Positions 45,838 through 56,984 of a stretch of 64,000 nt of DNA are shown piece after piece. The stretch covers positions 502,030,109 through 502,094,108 of the forward strand of contig NC_064614.1 in assembly GCF_023898315.1 (NCBI RefSeq), written 5' to 3'. Under the pieces are notes generated by a model. It ran no database searches, was not told the origin of the DNA, and worked only from the letters and a program-made list of their open reading frames with translations. This stretch comes from Schistocerca nitens (taxonomy: Eukaryota > Arthropoda > Insecta > Orthoptera > Acrididae). Within the stretch, counting starts at the first letter, position 1. Each line of letters opens with the position of its first letter. The position numbers were made by a program, and so were the translations under genes.

Positions 45838-47100
45838 CTCTTTCTACATCTAAATCTATTTCTGCAAGCCACACTAAGGTGCATGGCAGAGGGTATGTCC
45901 CATTGTACCAGTTATTAGGGTTTCTTTCTGTTCCATTCATGTATGGAGCTCAGGAAGAATGATTGTTTGAATACCTCTGTGCATGCAGTAATTATTCTAA
46001 TCTTATCCTCACGATCCCTGTGTGAGTGATAAGTAGGGGTTGTAGTACATCTCATGAGCAATAATTTAAAGCTGGTTTTTGAAACTTTGGTAATAGACTT
46101 TCTTGGGGTTGTTTACACCTGTCTTCAAGAGTCTGCCAGTTCAGTTCCTTCAGTACCTCTGTGGCACTCTCCCATGGATTAAACAAACCTGTGACCATTC
46201 ATGATGCCCTTCTCTGTATATATTCAATATCCCATGTTAGTCCTATCTGGTATGAGTCCCACACACTTGAGCAATATTCTAGAACTGGTCACACAAGTGA
46301 TTTGTCAGCAATCTCTTTTGTAGACTGATGGGACTTCCTCAGTATTCTACCAATAAACTGAAGTCTACCACCAGCTTTATCCATGACTGAACATATGTCA
46401 TCATGCTCTGCAGAGTATTCATATCCCTAGAAAGTGTTATGCCCAGTTATTTGTATGAGCTGGCCAATCTGGCAGTGACTCATTGATATTATATTCAAAG
46501 GATACTACATTTTTTTGTTCTGTGAAGGTGAAATTTTATATTGCTGAACTTTTAGAGCAAGTTGCCAATCTCTGCACCATGTTGAAATCTTGTCAAGATC
46601 TGACTGATATTTAGACAGCATCTGTCAGACAGTAGTTAATTATAGAAAACTGCCTCTGCAAAAAGCCTGATTTTACTAGTAATATTGCCTGCAAGGTCAT
46701 TAATATACAATAGGAACAGTAAGGTTCCCAACGCACTTCCCTGGGCACACCTGCAGTTACTTCTACATCTGACAATGACTCTCCATCCGAAATAACACAC
46801 TGTGTTCTCCCTACCAAAAAGTCCTCAGTCCAGTCACAAATTTCACTTGATACCCCATTTGATCATACTTCTCACAATAAGTGTAGGTGTGATACTGAGT
46901 TAAGTGCTTTTCTGAAATCAAGAAACACTGCATCTATCTGGTTGCCTTGATCCAAAGCTTTCAGTATGTCATGTGAGAAAAGTGCGAGTTGGCTTTCATA
47001 TGATCTGTGTTTTCAAAATCCTTGCTGGTTGGCATTGGGGAGGTCATTCTGTTCAAGATACCTTATTATGTTTGAGCTCAGTAGACTCATTGTTGTGAGA
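45838..47100 (-). mobile_element. CR1-like LINE, 3' portion, decayed
   Basis: Minus orientation: the 3' end lies at the left (TTTCTACATCTAAATC, 45840), followed rightward by the C-terminal region and RT. Near 46720-46760 the minus strand gives a GVPxGSALGTLLFLLYIND-like motif in broken frames, and near 46920 an AFD-like block (complement of AAGCTTTCAGTATG). Sequence is conserved enough to recognise the same family as 36840-39775. 5'-truncated near 47100. Confidence 0.75.
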
Positions 47101-47210
47101 GCAGGAAAGTCAAACAGATGAAATGAGGGAACCAGAAATGGAATATGAAAGATAGTTGATAATAATCCCAGTGGCATTGGTAGTCATAAGATTTGATAAA
47201 AGGAAATATA

Positions 47211-47285
47211 CACTGCCTGACAAAAAAAGTGAAACATCAAGGTGATAGGATGTCAGTGTAACTTCATAAACATGCAAACCACCAG
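47211..47285 (+). mobile_element. Solo Tc1-like terminal fragment
   Basis: CACTGCCTGACAAAAAAAGTG followed by subterminal sequence is a typical left end of a Tc1-like element. It stops at the compound trinucleotide repeat (47297), and no transposase follows. Confidence 0.55.
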
Positions 47286-47800
47286 TGACCATGCTGCTAC
47301 TACTACTACTACTACTACTACTGGTGGTGCTGGTTGTGGTGGTGGTGGTAGTAGTAGTGGCAGATGGGAATTGGTTGAGGGAAGTGAGTTGAATGTAGTG
47401 TGAAACATAACTAATTATAAATAGTGTGAACTGTTTGATTTTCAGCAGCAGAGAATGATAGAAAATGATACCTGACTGTGAACAGGTATTGGTACTGGCA
47501 GAAAATTGCATGCAGAACAGCACTGCAGTAGTCATAGTAATGTTAGTGTGATAAAAACTGGAATAGAAATATGACACAGTTAGAATTATAAAGCAGTATT
47601 ATTAGTGAGCAATCATAAATTAAATTTTAACAGTTCACCATCAGTATCTTCCATGATAGAGGACTGGTACATTAATAAATGAATAAACAAATAAGATAAT
47701 GATATCTGATGTGCAGTGGAACTGCTGTTTTTTGAAAGAGAGTATATTGATCTATTCTATAAAACATATAGTAAGTTTTGTAGATAAGTTACTTGTATAC

Positions 47801-48042
47801 CTCATATTTATTTCCATCCACAAGCATACTTGTAGGTGAAGTTTTGGCAGTGCTAGCTGGTGTGGACTGGGGCAGTGATGGCTGATTTGTATTTACTGCA
47901 CTAGTAGATGCTAATGCCTGAAATGGCACATTATTATTTGCCAAACCTGACAGTAGATTCATCATGTTCTGCAAGTTTTGCTGGTGTAGCTGTTGTAGAT
48001 GCTGTAACTGCTGCTGTAGCAATGTGCTGACCTGAGCAGTCC
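47801..48042 (-). CDS. sHSP-like gene, internal Gln/Asn-rich exon
   Basis: Minus-strand exon bounded by an acceptor (tatttaacag, ending at 48043) and a donor (GAG|gtatac at 47801). It encodes a Gln/Leu-rich stretch (STLLQQQLQHLQQLHQQN), then NMMNLLSGLANNNVPF, a Ser/Thr/Pro/Ala linker, and MLVDGNKYE at its end. NKYE followed by ATINLKDF from the exon at 26753 rebuilds the usual start of an alpha-crystallin domain, in phase 0, which ties the two exons together over an intron of 21,047 bp. The Q-rich part looks like a flexible or coiled oligomerisation segment. The exon begins with two bases of a split codon, so the upstream donor must be phase 1. Confidence 0.78.
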
Positions 48043-49187
48043 CTGTTAAATAAGAAGAGTAAGTGAACAATAAAGTGACAATTCTTTAAATTTGTCTTTT
48101 CTTTGAATGTGATATGATACATATGTGATTTTTTTGACATTGTCATCTTCTTATGAAAAAAATTAAAACATGTATCCATACCTGGGCTTTCTTAACTGCC
48201 CATGAGACTGTTTGACAGTATTATAATTTTACTGCCTAAAGAATATATAATGTTGTACATTCAATTAGAACAGTCACTACTAAATGCAACAGCCACAGGT
48301 ATAATTAATAAATTCATTCATCATATTCTGTAGAGCCCATCAAGAAGAACAACCGTCAGGCATGTCAAATAGGTAAAGACCTAAGACACCAACCTTAGTT
48401 GTACATTATATTAACAATAAACTATCATCACTCTGCTTAATACAATTTGTGACTGAAAATGGTGTAGTGCTTGAAACATGTAACATTTGATAGAATACAG
48501 AAGGAGTATTAAATATCCAAGGTGGAGTAATTTCTATTATATACTAATGGCATGACCAATGCACTGTGAAATGGACCCTATTGAGCACAATAATTGGCTG
48601 GCGGAAATCTTGGCCAGAATTAAAGTTTCATACATTACAAATTAAATGTAACATGTCAAATTTCAACCTATGTTGGAGAAGAGGAATTATTATCTTCAGT
48701 ATCACTCAGTAGAAGCCTTATTAGTATTTTTGAGACTTACACCAATAAGGCACAAAAACTACACAAATAAAAAATGCTGCTGTCGTCAATAATGCTGCTC
48801 CTCATGAATCATGCACCTTGATGAGGTCAGGTGTCTTGCATGACTTAACGATACAGACAGCTGTACTGTAAGTGAAACCACAGTGGAGGGGTTTCTGCAG
48901 AGAGATGAGTGCAACCCATGCTTCCTGAAGAGGAGCAGCAGCCTTTTCAGTAGTTACAGGGACAATAGGCCTTGTTACATTAGCCATCATGACATTAGTG
49001 GGCTGTTACTGCAAATGGACTGTAGCAGAGCTTGATATTAAGGGCACAGACAACATTTTGCACTTGTGTCTTTTAGATGAAGGACCATAATCTTTGACTT
49101 TATATGTAATGCCCAACAAGTGACATAGGATATGATACTACCCAAAGTAATACTTTTTGCTTTTAGTAACATTTCTGATAAGCTCAC
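48043..49187 (-). other. Intron between the two upstream sHSP exons
   Basis: 1,145 bp, GT-AG by the proposed model. An open minus-strand stretch at 48802-48990 follows an AG, but its frame and phase do not fit the two flanking exons. Confidence 0.4.
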
Positions 49188-49390
49188 TTTCTGCACACGC
49201 ATAAAAATCCAAACCAAGTGTTCTGGCTGTATTTTGCTGGCCAGTGCTTGGCATTATAGTGCTCTCAGCCTTTTCCTGAGTATCCAGGGTCCATTGGCGA
49301 GCCAGCTGTCTTGTTTCTTCAGTCCTAATGATGATGTGTTTCACATAGTCATCCAGGATACTGTCTGATTGAAGTAGGTACTGTGAATCC
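49188..49390 (-). CDS. sHSP-like gene, probable upstream exon
   Basis: An open minus-strand segment with a good acceptor (ttttccctatccatag ending at 49391) and a donor AAA|gtgagc at 49188. It reads DSQYLLQSDSILDDYVKHII, then RTEETRQLARQW and LGLDFYACAE. The donor is phase 1, exactly what the next exon (47801-48042) requires, and the joined product shows no stop. It begins with the last base of a split codon, so a further 5' exon with a phase 2 donor is expected, to the right or outside the window. The residues match no domain I know. Assigned from phase and splice signals only. Confidence 0.5.
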
Positions 49391-50472
49391 CTATGGATAG
49401 GGAAAATCATCCGTTAATTAATTGTTGAAATTATGGTGAAAACCTCCAGCTGTCTTTTATTTTGCTCAGTGCTAGTAGTTTCAGTCTTAGACCATCTTCA
49501 AGCTTAGCAGGCTGCAACAGGATATCCTCCTCTAGCATTACTTTTCCTCAACAGTAGTTATTGATACCAGTATTATTTTTCAAATTTTGGACAGTCAATA
49601 TTATCTCAGCTGCTTTTCCGAAAACTTTCATATAATTTTATACACAATATGTTATATTTTAAGATAAAATTTATGGAAAGGAATTACTTTATTTTTGATG
49701 TTACAATTGATAACTACTGGCTCTGAGTGTACAGTTAATTTTTTGTTTTTTTTTAGAAACAATTTAAATTATGAATAATTTGGCACATTTGAAATTACTG
49801 TTATTAATTACGCAATCTAGTTCTATTTACTAAATTTATTTCTGGATTCATTTATGAAATAATAATTAAAATTAATAGAAATTCATTTATCAAGAAAAAT
49901 TGTAAACCCTTTGGAATATGGTTACTACTGCAGAGAAAAGTAGTAGTAAGCATGCCTCTGATGTGATTGGTCGAATTTTTGCGTTTTGGTTGAACGATGT
50001 AATTTTGGCTTTGTTAATGTGAAAATTCAGAAGACTGTATGATATACTAAAATGTGACAAAATATATCAATGTACCAACTAAAATTCTGCAACAACAATC
50101 TTCAAATTTATTTAGATCAATTCAACCATGAGGACCTGAAATGTGAGAATTTCTGCTTCAAGAGTCAGACCCCTAGATAAGAAGATCTAGAGCCAACACT
50201 ACATGAAAAGCTAAGTAAACAAGAAAGTTTATTGTAATCTTTGCTCCTCTCAAATTTTTCTTAAAGGACTTTGCTTATTGTGGACAATAACTGGAATTAG
50301 GAAGGAGGGGGTAGATTACAAGTGTGGGGGCCTGTCTGGGATTAATAGACTAATAATGAAGATTTGTCTGTTGTAGAAATTGCTTTATTTCATTGATTTT
50401 TGAAATTTATGTATGAATAAATTTTTGATCATATGGAGCCAACAAAGGATCTTTATACCAATAGTGATAATG
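49391..50472. other. No recognised element
   Basis: AT-rich; would be intronic if the sHSP-like gene continues to the right. No exon with the required phase 2 donor stands out. Confidence 0.4.
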
Positions 50473-50703
50473 TACGAGGGTTGAATGAAAAGTAATGCCT
50501 CCACCTTTGTTAATTTTGTTTGGATGGGAATATTTTAATAAATAAAATGCAGAAATAATCCTTAGAATGTGATCTTTAATTACCAATATTCACTTTTCCA
50601 CAAAATCACCAGCCAGTTGGATACATTTCTGCCAACATGAAAAAGTTTTCTGAAGCCGTCCTGGAGGAAGACGCCACAATCTATCAGTTCTCTCAATGCG
50701 TTT

Positions 50704-50713
50704 GCGCGCGCGC

Positions 50714-50765
<52 letters not shown>
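50704..50765. repeat. (GC)n(GT)n microsatellite, LINE 3' tail
   Basis: Alternating GC then GT run at the junction of mariner and LINE 3' end. Confidence 0.9.
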
Positions 50766-50767
<2 letters not shown>

Positions 50768-52286
50768 GCCACAAATTCCTCTCCTGTGCTAACCTCTTTA
50801 TCTCAGAGTCGCACTTGCAACCTATGTCCTCAGCTATTTGCTGGATATATTCCAACTCTGTCTTCCTCTACAGTTTTTGCACTCTACAGCTCCCTCTAGT
50901 ACCATGGAAGTCATTCCCTCATGTCTTAACAGATGTCCTATCACCCTGTCCCTTCTTACCAGTGTTTTCCACATATTCCTTTCCTCTCTGATTTTACACA
51001 GAACCTCCTCATTCCTTACCTTATCAGTCCACCTAATTTTCAACATTTGTCTGTAACACCACATCTCAAATGCTTCAATTCTCTTCTATTCTGGTTTTCC
51101 CACAGTCCATGTTTCACTAGCATACAATTCTGTACTCCAGACATAAATTCTCAGAAATTTCTTCCTCAAATTAAGGCTGATATTTGATATTAGTAGACTT
51201 CTCTTGGCTGGGAATGCCCTTTTTGCCATTGCTAGTCTGCTTTTGATGTCCTCCTTGCTCTGTCTGTCATTGAGAAATCCTTAACTTCATCTACTTCATG
51301 ACCATCAATCCTGATGTTAAGTTTCTCACTGTTCTCATTTCTACTACTTCTCATTATCTACACCTTTCTTCGATTTACTCTCAATCCATACTCTGTACTC
51401 ATTAAGTCTAACAGATCGTGTAATTCTTCCTCACTTTCACTCAGGATAGCAATGTCATCAGCAAATCATATCATTGATATCCTTTCACCCTGAATTTTAA
51501 TTCCATTCCTGAACCTTTCTTTTATTTCAATCATCGCTTCCTAAATGTACAGATTGAACAGTAGGGGTAAAAGGCTACAGCCTTCTCTTACACCATTTTT
51601 AATACGAGCACTCCGTTCTTGGTCGTCCACTCTTATTATTCCCTCTTGGCTGTTGTACATACTGTATATGACCCGTCTCTCCCTATAGCTTTCCCCTACT
51701 TTTCTCAAAATTTCGAACATCTTGAACCATTTTACATTGTCGAACACTTTTTCCAGGTCAACAAATCCTACGAATATGTCTTGATTTTTCTTTAGTCTTG
51801 CTTCCATTATTAACTGCAATGTCAGAATTGCCTCTCTCATGCCTTTACCTTTCCTAAAGCCAAACTGATCATCATCTAGCGAATCCTCAATTTTCTTTCC
51901 CATTCTTTGGTGTATTTTTCTTGTTAGCAACTTGGATGCATGAGCTGTTAAGCTGATTGTGCGATAATTCTCGCACTTGTCGGCCCTTGCTGTCTTCAGA
52001 ATTGTGTGGATGATGCTTTTCCGAAAGTCAGGAGATTTGTCACCAGAGTCATATATTCTACACACCAACATGAATAGTCATTTTGTTGCCACTTCCCGCA
52101 ATGATTTTAGAAATTCTGATGGAATGTTATTGATCCCTACTGCTTTTTTGATCTGAAGTCCTCCAAAGCTCTGTTAAATTCTGATTCTAGTACTGGATCC
52201 CCTATCTCTCCTGTTTCTTCTTCTATCACATCAGACACATCTTCCCCCTCATAGAGGCTTTCAGTGTATTCTTTCCACCTATCTGC

Positions 52287-52374
52287 TGTCCCTCGGCATT
52301 TAACAGTGGAATTCCTGTTGCACTCTTAACATTAAGAGTGCAACAGGAATTCCACTGTTAAATGCCGAGGGACA
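52287..52374. repeat. Perfect 43-bp inverted repeat with 2-nt spacer
   Basis: Arm TGTCCCTCGGCATTTAACAG.. (52287-52329) is followed after CA by its exact reverse complement (52332-52374). It lies inside the LINE coding region and replaces part of the expected LINE sequence. Confidence 0.95.
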
Positions 52375-54959
52375 TGTCACCAAAGGTTGTTTTCACTTTT
52401 CTGTATGCTGAGCCAGTCCTACCGACAGTCAGTTCTTTTTCGATTCCTTCACATTTTTCCTGCAGCTATTACATCTTAGCTTCCCTGCACTTCCTATTTA
52501 TTGCATTCCTCAGTGATTTGTATTTCTCTATTCCTGAATTTCCTGGAACATTATTGTACTTCCTCCTTTCATCGATCAATTGAAGTGTTTCTTCTGTTAC
52601 CCATTGTTTCTTCGCAGTTACCTTCTTTGTACCTATGTTTATGTTCCCATCTTATGTGGTGGCCGTTTTTAAATATGTCCATTCCTATTCAACTGTACTG
52701 CCTACTGAGCTATTCCTTATTGCTGTATCTATTAGCCTTAGAGAACTTCGACCATATCTCGTCATTCTTTAGTACTTCTGTATCCCACTTCTTTGCGTAT
52801 TGATTCTTCCTGACTAATGTCTTAAACTTCAGCCTACTCTTCATCACTACTATATTGTGATCTGAGTCTACATCTGCTCCTGGGTACACCTTACAATCCC
52901 TTATCTGATTTCAGAATCTCTGTCTGACCATGATGTAATCTAACTAAAATCTTGCTGATCACCTGGCCTTTTCCAAGTGTACCTCCTCCTCTCATGATTC
53001 TTGAACAGAGTATTCGCTATTACTAGCTGAAACGTGTTACAGAGCTAACTTAGTCTTTCTCCTGTCTCATTCCTTTTTCCAAGCCAATGTTCTCTGTAAC
53101 ATTTTCTTCTACTCCTTCCCCTACAATTACATTCCAGTCTACCATGACTATTAGATTTTCATATCCCTTCACATACTGTATTACCCTTTCAATATCCTCA
53201 TTCACTTTCTCCATCTCTTCATCTTCAGCTTGAAACGTCGGCATGTATACCTGAACTAGGGTTGTCGGTGTTGGTCTGCTGTCCATTCTGATTAGAACAA
53301 CCCAGTCACTGAACTGTTCACAGTAACACACTCCCTGCCCTACCTTCCTATTCATAGTGAATCCTACTCACGTTATACCATTTTCTGCTGCTACTGATAT
53401 TACTCTGTACTCATCTGACCAGAAATCCTTGTCTTCTTTGAATTTCACTTCACTGACCCCTACCATATCTAGATTGAGCCTTTGCATTTCCCTTTTCAGA
53501 TTTTTCTAGTTTCCCTACCACGTGCAAGCTTCTGACATTCCACACCCCGACTCGTAGAACGTTATCCTTCCATTAATTATTCAATCTTTTTCTCATGGTA
53601 ACCTCCCCCTTGGCAGTCCCCTCTAGGAGATCCAAATGAGGGACTATTCTGGACTCTATTGCCAATATAGAGATCGTTATGACACTTCTTCAATTACAGG
53701 CCACATGTCCTTTGGATACACGTTACATGTCTTTAATGCTGTGGTTTCCATTGCCTTGAAGCATAATGATGCCCCCACAGATCGTATTTCATTATTGGGA
53801 ACAGTTGGAAGTCAAACGGTACTAAATCTGGACTGTATGGAGGATGCTGAACGTTGGTGAGATTCAGTCACTGAAGTTCCGCTGTGGTGGCATGTGAAGT
53901 GTGTGGTTTGGCATTGTCATGCTGCAGGAAAATATTTCCCTTTTCCTTTCAGACCCTTGTTAGTCATTGTTTCAGAGTTCGCAGTGTTGTGATGTAACCC
54001 TCTGAGTTGATTGTTGTTACATGATCAAGGTAATCAACATGGATAACACCATCTGCATCCCAGAACACTGTGGCCATGATTTTTCCGGCTGAGGGCTGCA
54101 TCTTGAATTTCTTTTTCTGGGGCGAGTCTTTGTCTCAATATTCCATAAACTGACGTTTTGTCTCCAGGTCATAATGGTGTACCCACGTTTCGTCTCCTGT
54201 CTCAATTGAATGGGGAAAGGCATCACCTTCATTCTCATAATGCAAGAGGAGTTCCTGGCAAATTTCAAGTCTGTGCACTTTTATTTCAGGAGTCAGCATC
54301 CGGGGTACCCATTGTGCACAGATCTTCCGATAGCCAAGCAAAGCAATAATATGACCCACACATTCTTGTGAAATGCCGATTGTGTTTGCAGTTTCTCTCT
54401 GAGTGATACAACGGTCACCCTGAATCAATCTGTCAACATTTTGCTTGTAAAACTAGGTGATTGCTGTCACAGGATGTCCAACTCTTTGTTTGTTGCACAG
54501 GTCACATGTTCCTGCCTCAACATCTTTAAACTTACTCGCCCAACAATGCACAGTAGTCACATCAATACAGTCACAATAAACTGCTTTCATTCCTTGATGA
54601 ATCTCCTTTGGGGTGAAACCTTTTGCTGTCAAGAATACAATGTCTGTACGTTGCTTAAATCACATTGACCGACTGTCTGTGCAGGATTCCATGCTTTACA
54701 CTGTAACAACATAACCATTCAATGCTAAGGCTTCCTGCAAACGAGCTGTAGAGAAGACGCTACGGAACAAGCCAATACCTGTTGCATACCAATGCTGCCA
54801 ACTGTTGAGTAGTTATGAAGGTGGAGGCATTACTTTTCAGTCAACCCTCATACTACCTTTCAGAAATGATAGATACTAAACAACAACTGCTGGCAACTGG
54901 ATTTGAACTGGTGGCCTACAAAATGCCAGCCACAGACGCTAATCACTATGCTACACTGC

Positions 54960-55960
54960 ATGTACCACACCTTGTAGCAATGTAATTAATGGAGATGAAA
55001 ATCTAATTATGTTGGGAGACTGGAATTTGGTAACAGGAAAAAGAGGCAAGGAAAAATAGTAGAACATCATCTGGGAGAGATGGATGAGAGAGAAGCTGCC
55101 TGGTACAATTTTGCACAGGGTGAAATTTAAACATTGCTGACACCTTGTTTAAGAAACATGAAAGAAGGTTGCATACATGGAAGAGGGGAAACTGGAAGGC
55201 TTCAGATTCTATAGCTGTAAAACAGAGATTTTGAAATATGATTTTAAACCGTAAGACATTTTCAGGGGCAGAGGTGGACTGTGACCATAATTTATTGATT
55301 ATGAACTTTAGACTAAAACTGGTAAAACTGCAAAAAGGTAGGGAATTAATGTGATGGAGCTAGAATAAATCGAAGGAACCAGAAGTTACTGAGAGTTTCA
55401 GAGAGGGCATTAGGCAATGCTGGAATGAAACAGGGGAAGTGAATAAAATAGAGCATGAATGGGTAGCTTTGAGAGATGAAATAGGGAAGGCAGCAGATGA
55501 TCACATACGTGAAGAGACAAGGTCTATTAGATAGATAACAAAGATGTTGAGTTTAATTGGTGAAAGGAGAAAATATAAAGATACTGCAAATGGACCAAGC
55601 AAAAGGGAATGCTGACATCTGAAAAAAAAAAGAGACTGGCAGGGAACATAAAATGGCCAAGTGGCTATGGCTAGAGAAGAAATGCAATGCTGTAGAAACT
55701 TGGATAACTAGGGGATAGATAGATGTTGCCTATAGGAAAATTAAAGAAACCTTTGTAGAAAAGAAAAACAACCGTGTGAATACCAAGCACTCGGATGGCA
55801 AGCCAGCACTAAGCAAAGAAGGAAAGCTAGAAAAGTGGAAAGAATATATATAGGGTTACTATATTGCCAATGAAATATAGGTAAATGGCTGAACTTAATG
55901 TAACAAATGATACAGTATGTAAAAAGGCAAACTCTCAAAGTTTGCCTTGAATGTGGTTCC
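54960..55960 (+). mobile_element. LINE family A fragment, endonuclease and linker region
   Basis: Homologous to about 5090-5990: GDENLIMLGDWN-like endonuclease core (54990-55030), ILHRVKFKHC-like region, then a KPALSKEGKL segment (55800). Many stops. Ends about 55960. Confidence 0.7.
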
Positions 55961-55979
55961 AGGAAGTTAGTTTGGAAAG

Positions 55980-56470
55980 CTGCTAACAGTGTTGTAACTG
56001 GCTGTAAGTGCTTAAAATGGTGGTGAACCAGCCAGAGAAAGCATTTTGTATGTTAGAAATTGCCTACTGATAATTGGTAGAGAGTGTGCAGCGAGCTTTC
56101 CTTGGCAAATTTCACAACACACCAGCAGTTTACAACAGCAAAGAACAGTTGACCATGCCCTGGGTAGATGTGTGCCCAGTAGAACAGTTCATAATGGGAG
56201 GGCCTTGCATTGTATACAGTCACTGTAAGATACTTCTAAGGAAACAGAGACAACTGTATAATAGGTGTGGATCAAAGCATAGGGCTGTAGGTAGACAGAT
56301 GCTAAATGAAACACTTTTGACTGTCAAGAGAGCAATGCCTAAGACCTTCAATGACTTCCTTAGCAGTACATTGTCAAATAATATTTCACAAAACCTAAAG
56401 AAATTCTGATCATATGTAAAGACTGTTAGTGGCACCAAAGTTAGTGTTCAGTCTCTCGTGTGAGAGAGCT
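55980..56470 (+). other. Mosaic of transposon pieces
   Basis: Near 56080 the frame reads VQRAFLGKFHNTP, similar to the N-terminal HTH (DUF4817-type) found in insect transposon proteins. From about 56220 it continues KILLRKQRQLYNRCGSKHRA with LINE-like linker sequence (SSTLSNNISQNLKKF). Probably two elements joined. Confidence 0.4.
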
Positions 56471-56479
56471 GGAACTGAA

Positions 56480-56984
56480 ATTGAAAGTAGGAAAAAAAAA
56501 TACTTAACTCCATTTTCAAATGTTCCTTTAGAAAGGAAAACCCAGGAGAACTGCTGCATTTAATCCTCATACCATTGAAAAACTGAGTGAAATTAGAGTT
56601 AGTTAGTGGCATTGGGAAACAGCTGAAATCCTTAAAATTGAACAAAATTTCAGGATACAATGCAGTCTCTATCAGATTCTAAACTGAATTTGCAGCTAAG
56701 TTAGCCCAAATTTTAACTATAATATGTTGTAGATCCCTTGACAAAAAAGCATGCCCGGTAATTGGAAGAAAGCACAGGTTGCATCTATGTATGAGGAAAG
56801 TAGTAGAAGTGATACACAAAACTACCATTCAGTATCCTTGATAACAATTTGTTTTAGAATCTTAGAGCATATTTTGAGCTTAAACATAATGAGATATATC
56901 AAACAGAAAGACCAGCATGAATTGTAAAAACACTGATCATGTGAAACCCAATTCGTACTTTCCTCACACAACATACTGAAAACA
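56480..56984 (+). mobile_element. CR1-like LINE RT fragment
   Basis: Reads WKKAQVASMYEESSRSDTQN then YHSVSLITI and ILEHILSLNIM (56755-56900), the RT N-terminal region. Cut off at about 56980 by the next LINE. Confidence 0.6.

Larger units (their letters stand above)
50704..53756 (-). mobile_element. LINE family A inserted in the mariner
   Basis: 3' end at the left, with a (GC)n/(GT)n tail at 50704-50765. Minus-strand order: endonuclease piece (53355-53050: SRPTPTTLVQVYMPTF, GYENLIVMVDWNV), RT (52071-51541: CENYRTISLTAHASKLL, DDQFGFRKGKG, GVREGCSLLPLLFNLYI), FADDIAIL (about 51465-51442) and C-terminal MWCYRQMLKIRW (51064 onward). Frame breaks and a 43-bp palindrome insertion (52287-52374) disrupt it. 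The 5' end at 53756 borders mariner sequence directly. Confidence 0.88.
50475..54850 (-). mobile_element. Mariner-like element (copy 2) split by a LINE
   Basis: Flanked by TA (50473-50474 and 54851-54852). The TIRs read CGAGGGTTGAATGAAAAGTA on the left and, on the complement of the right end, TGAGGGTTGACTGAAAAGTA, continuing to about 30 bp. The mariner sequence is 50475-50703 and 53757-54850, together about 1.3 kb, matching copy 1 at 33376-34654. The N-terminal half on the minus strand (54428-54135) reads QGDRCITQRETANTIGISQE and GDETWVHHYD. The C-terminal catalytic region flanks the insertion point. Stops are present. Confidence 0.88.

Noticed and set aside
48802-48990. Additional sHSP exon in the 48043-49187 intron
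   Set aside because: Open with an upstream AG, but its available donors do not give the phase 1 needed by the exon at 48042.
50580-50855. ORF with Thr-His and Arg-Ala repeats
   Set aside because: Translation of the (GT)n/(GC)n microsatellite at the LINE tail.
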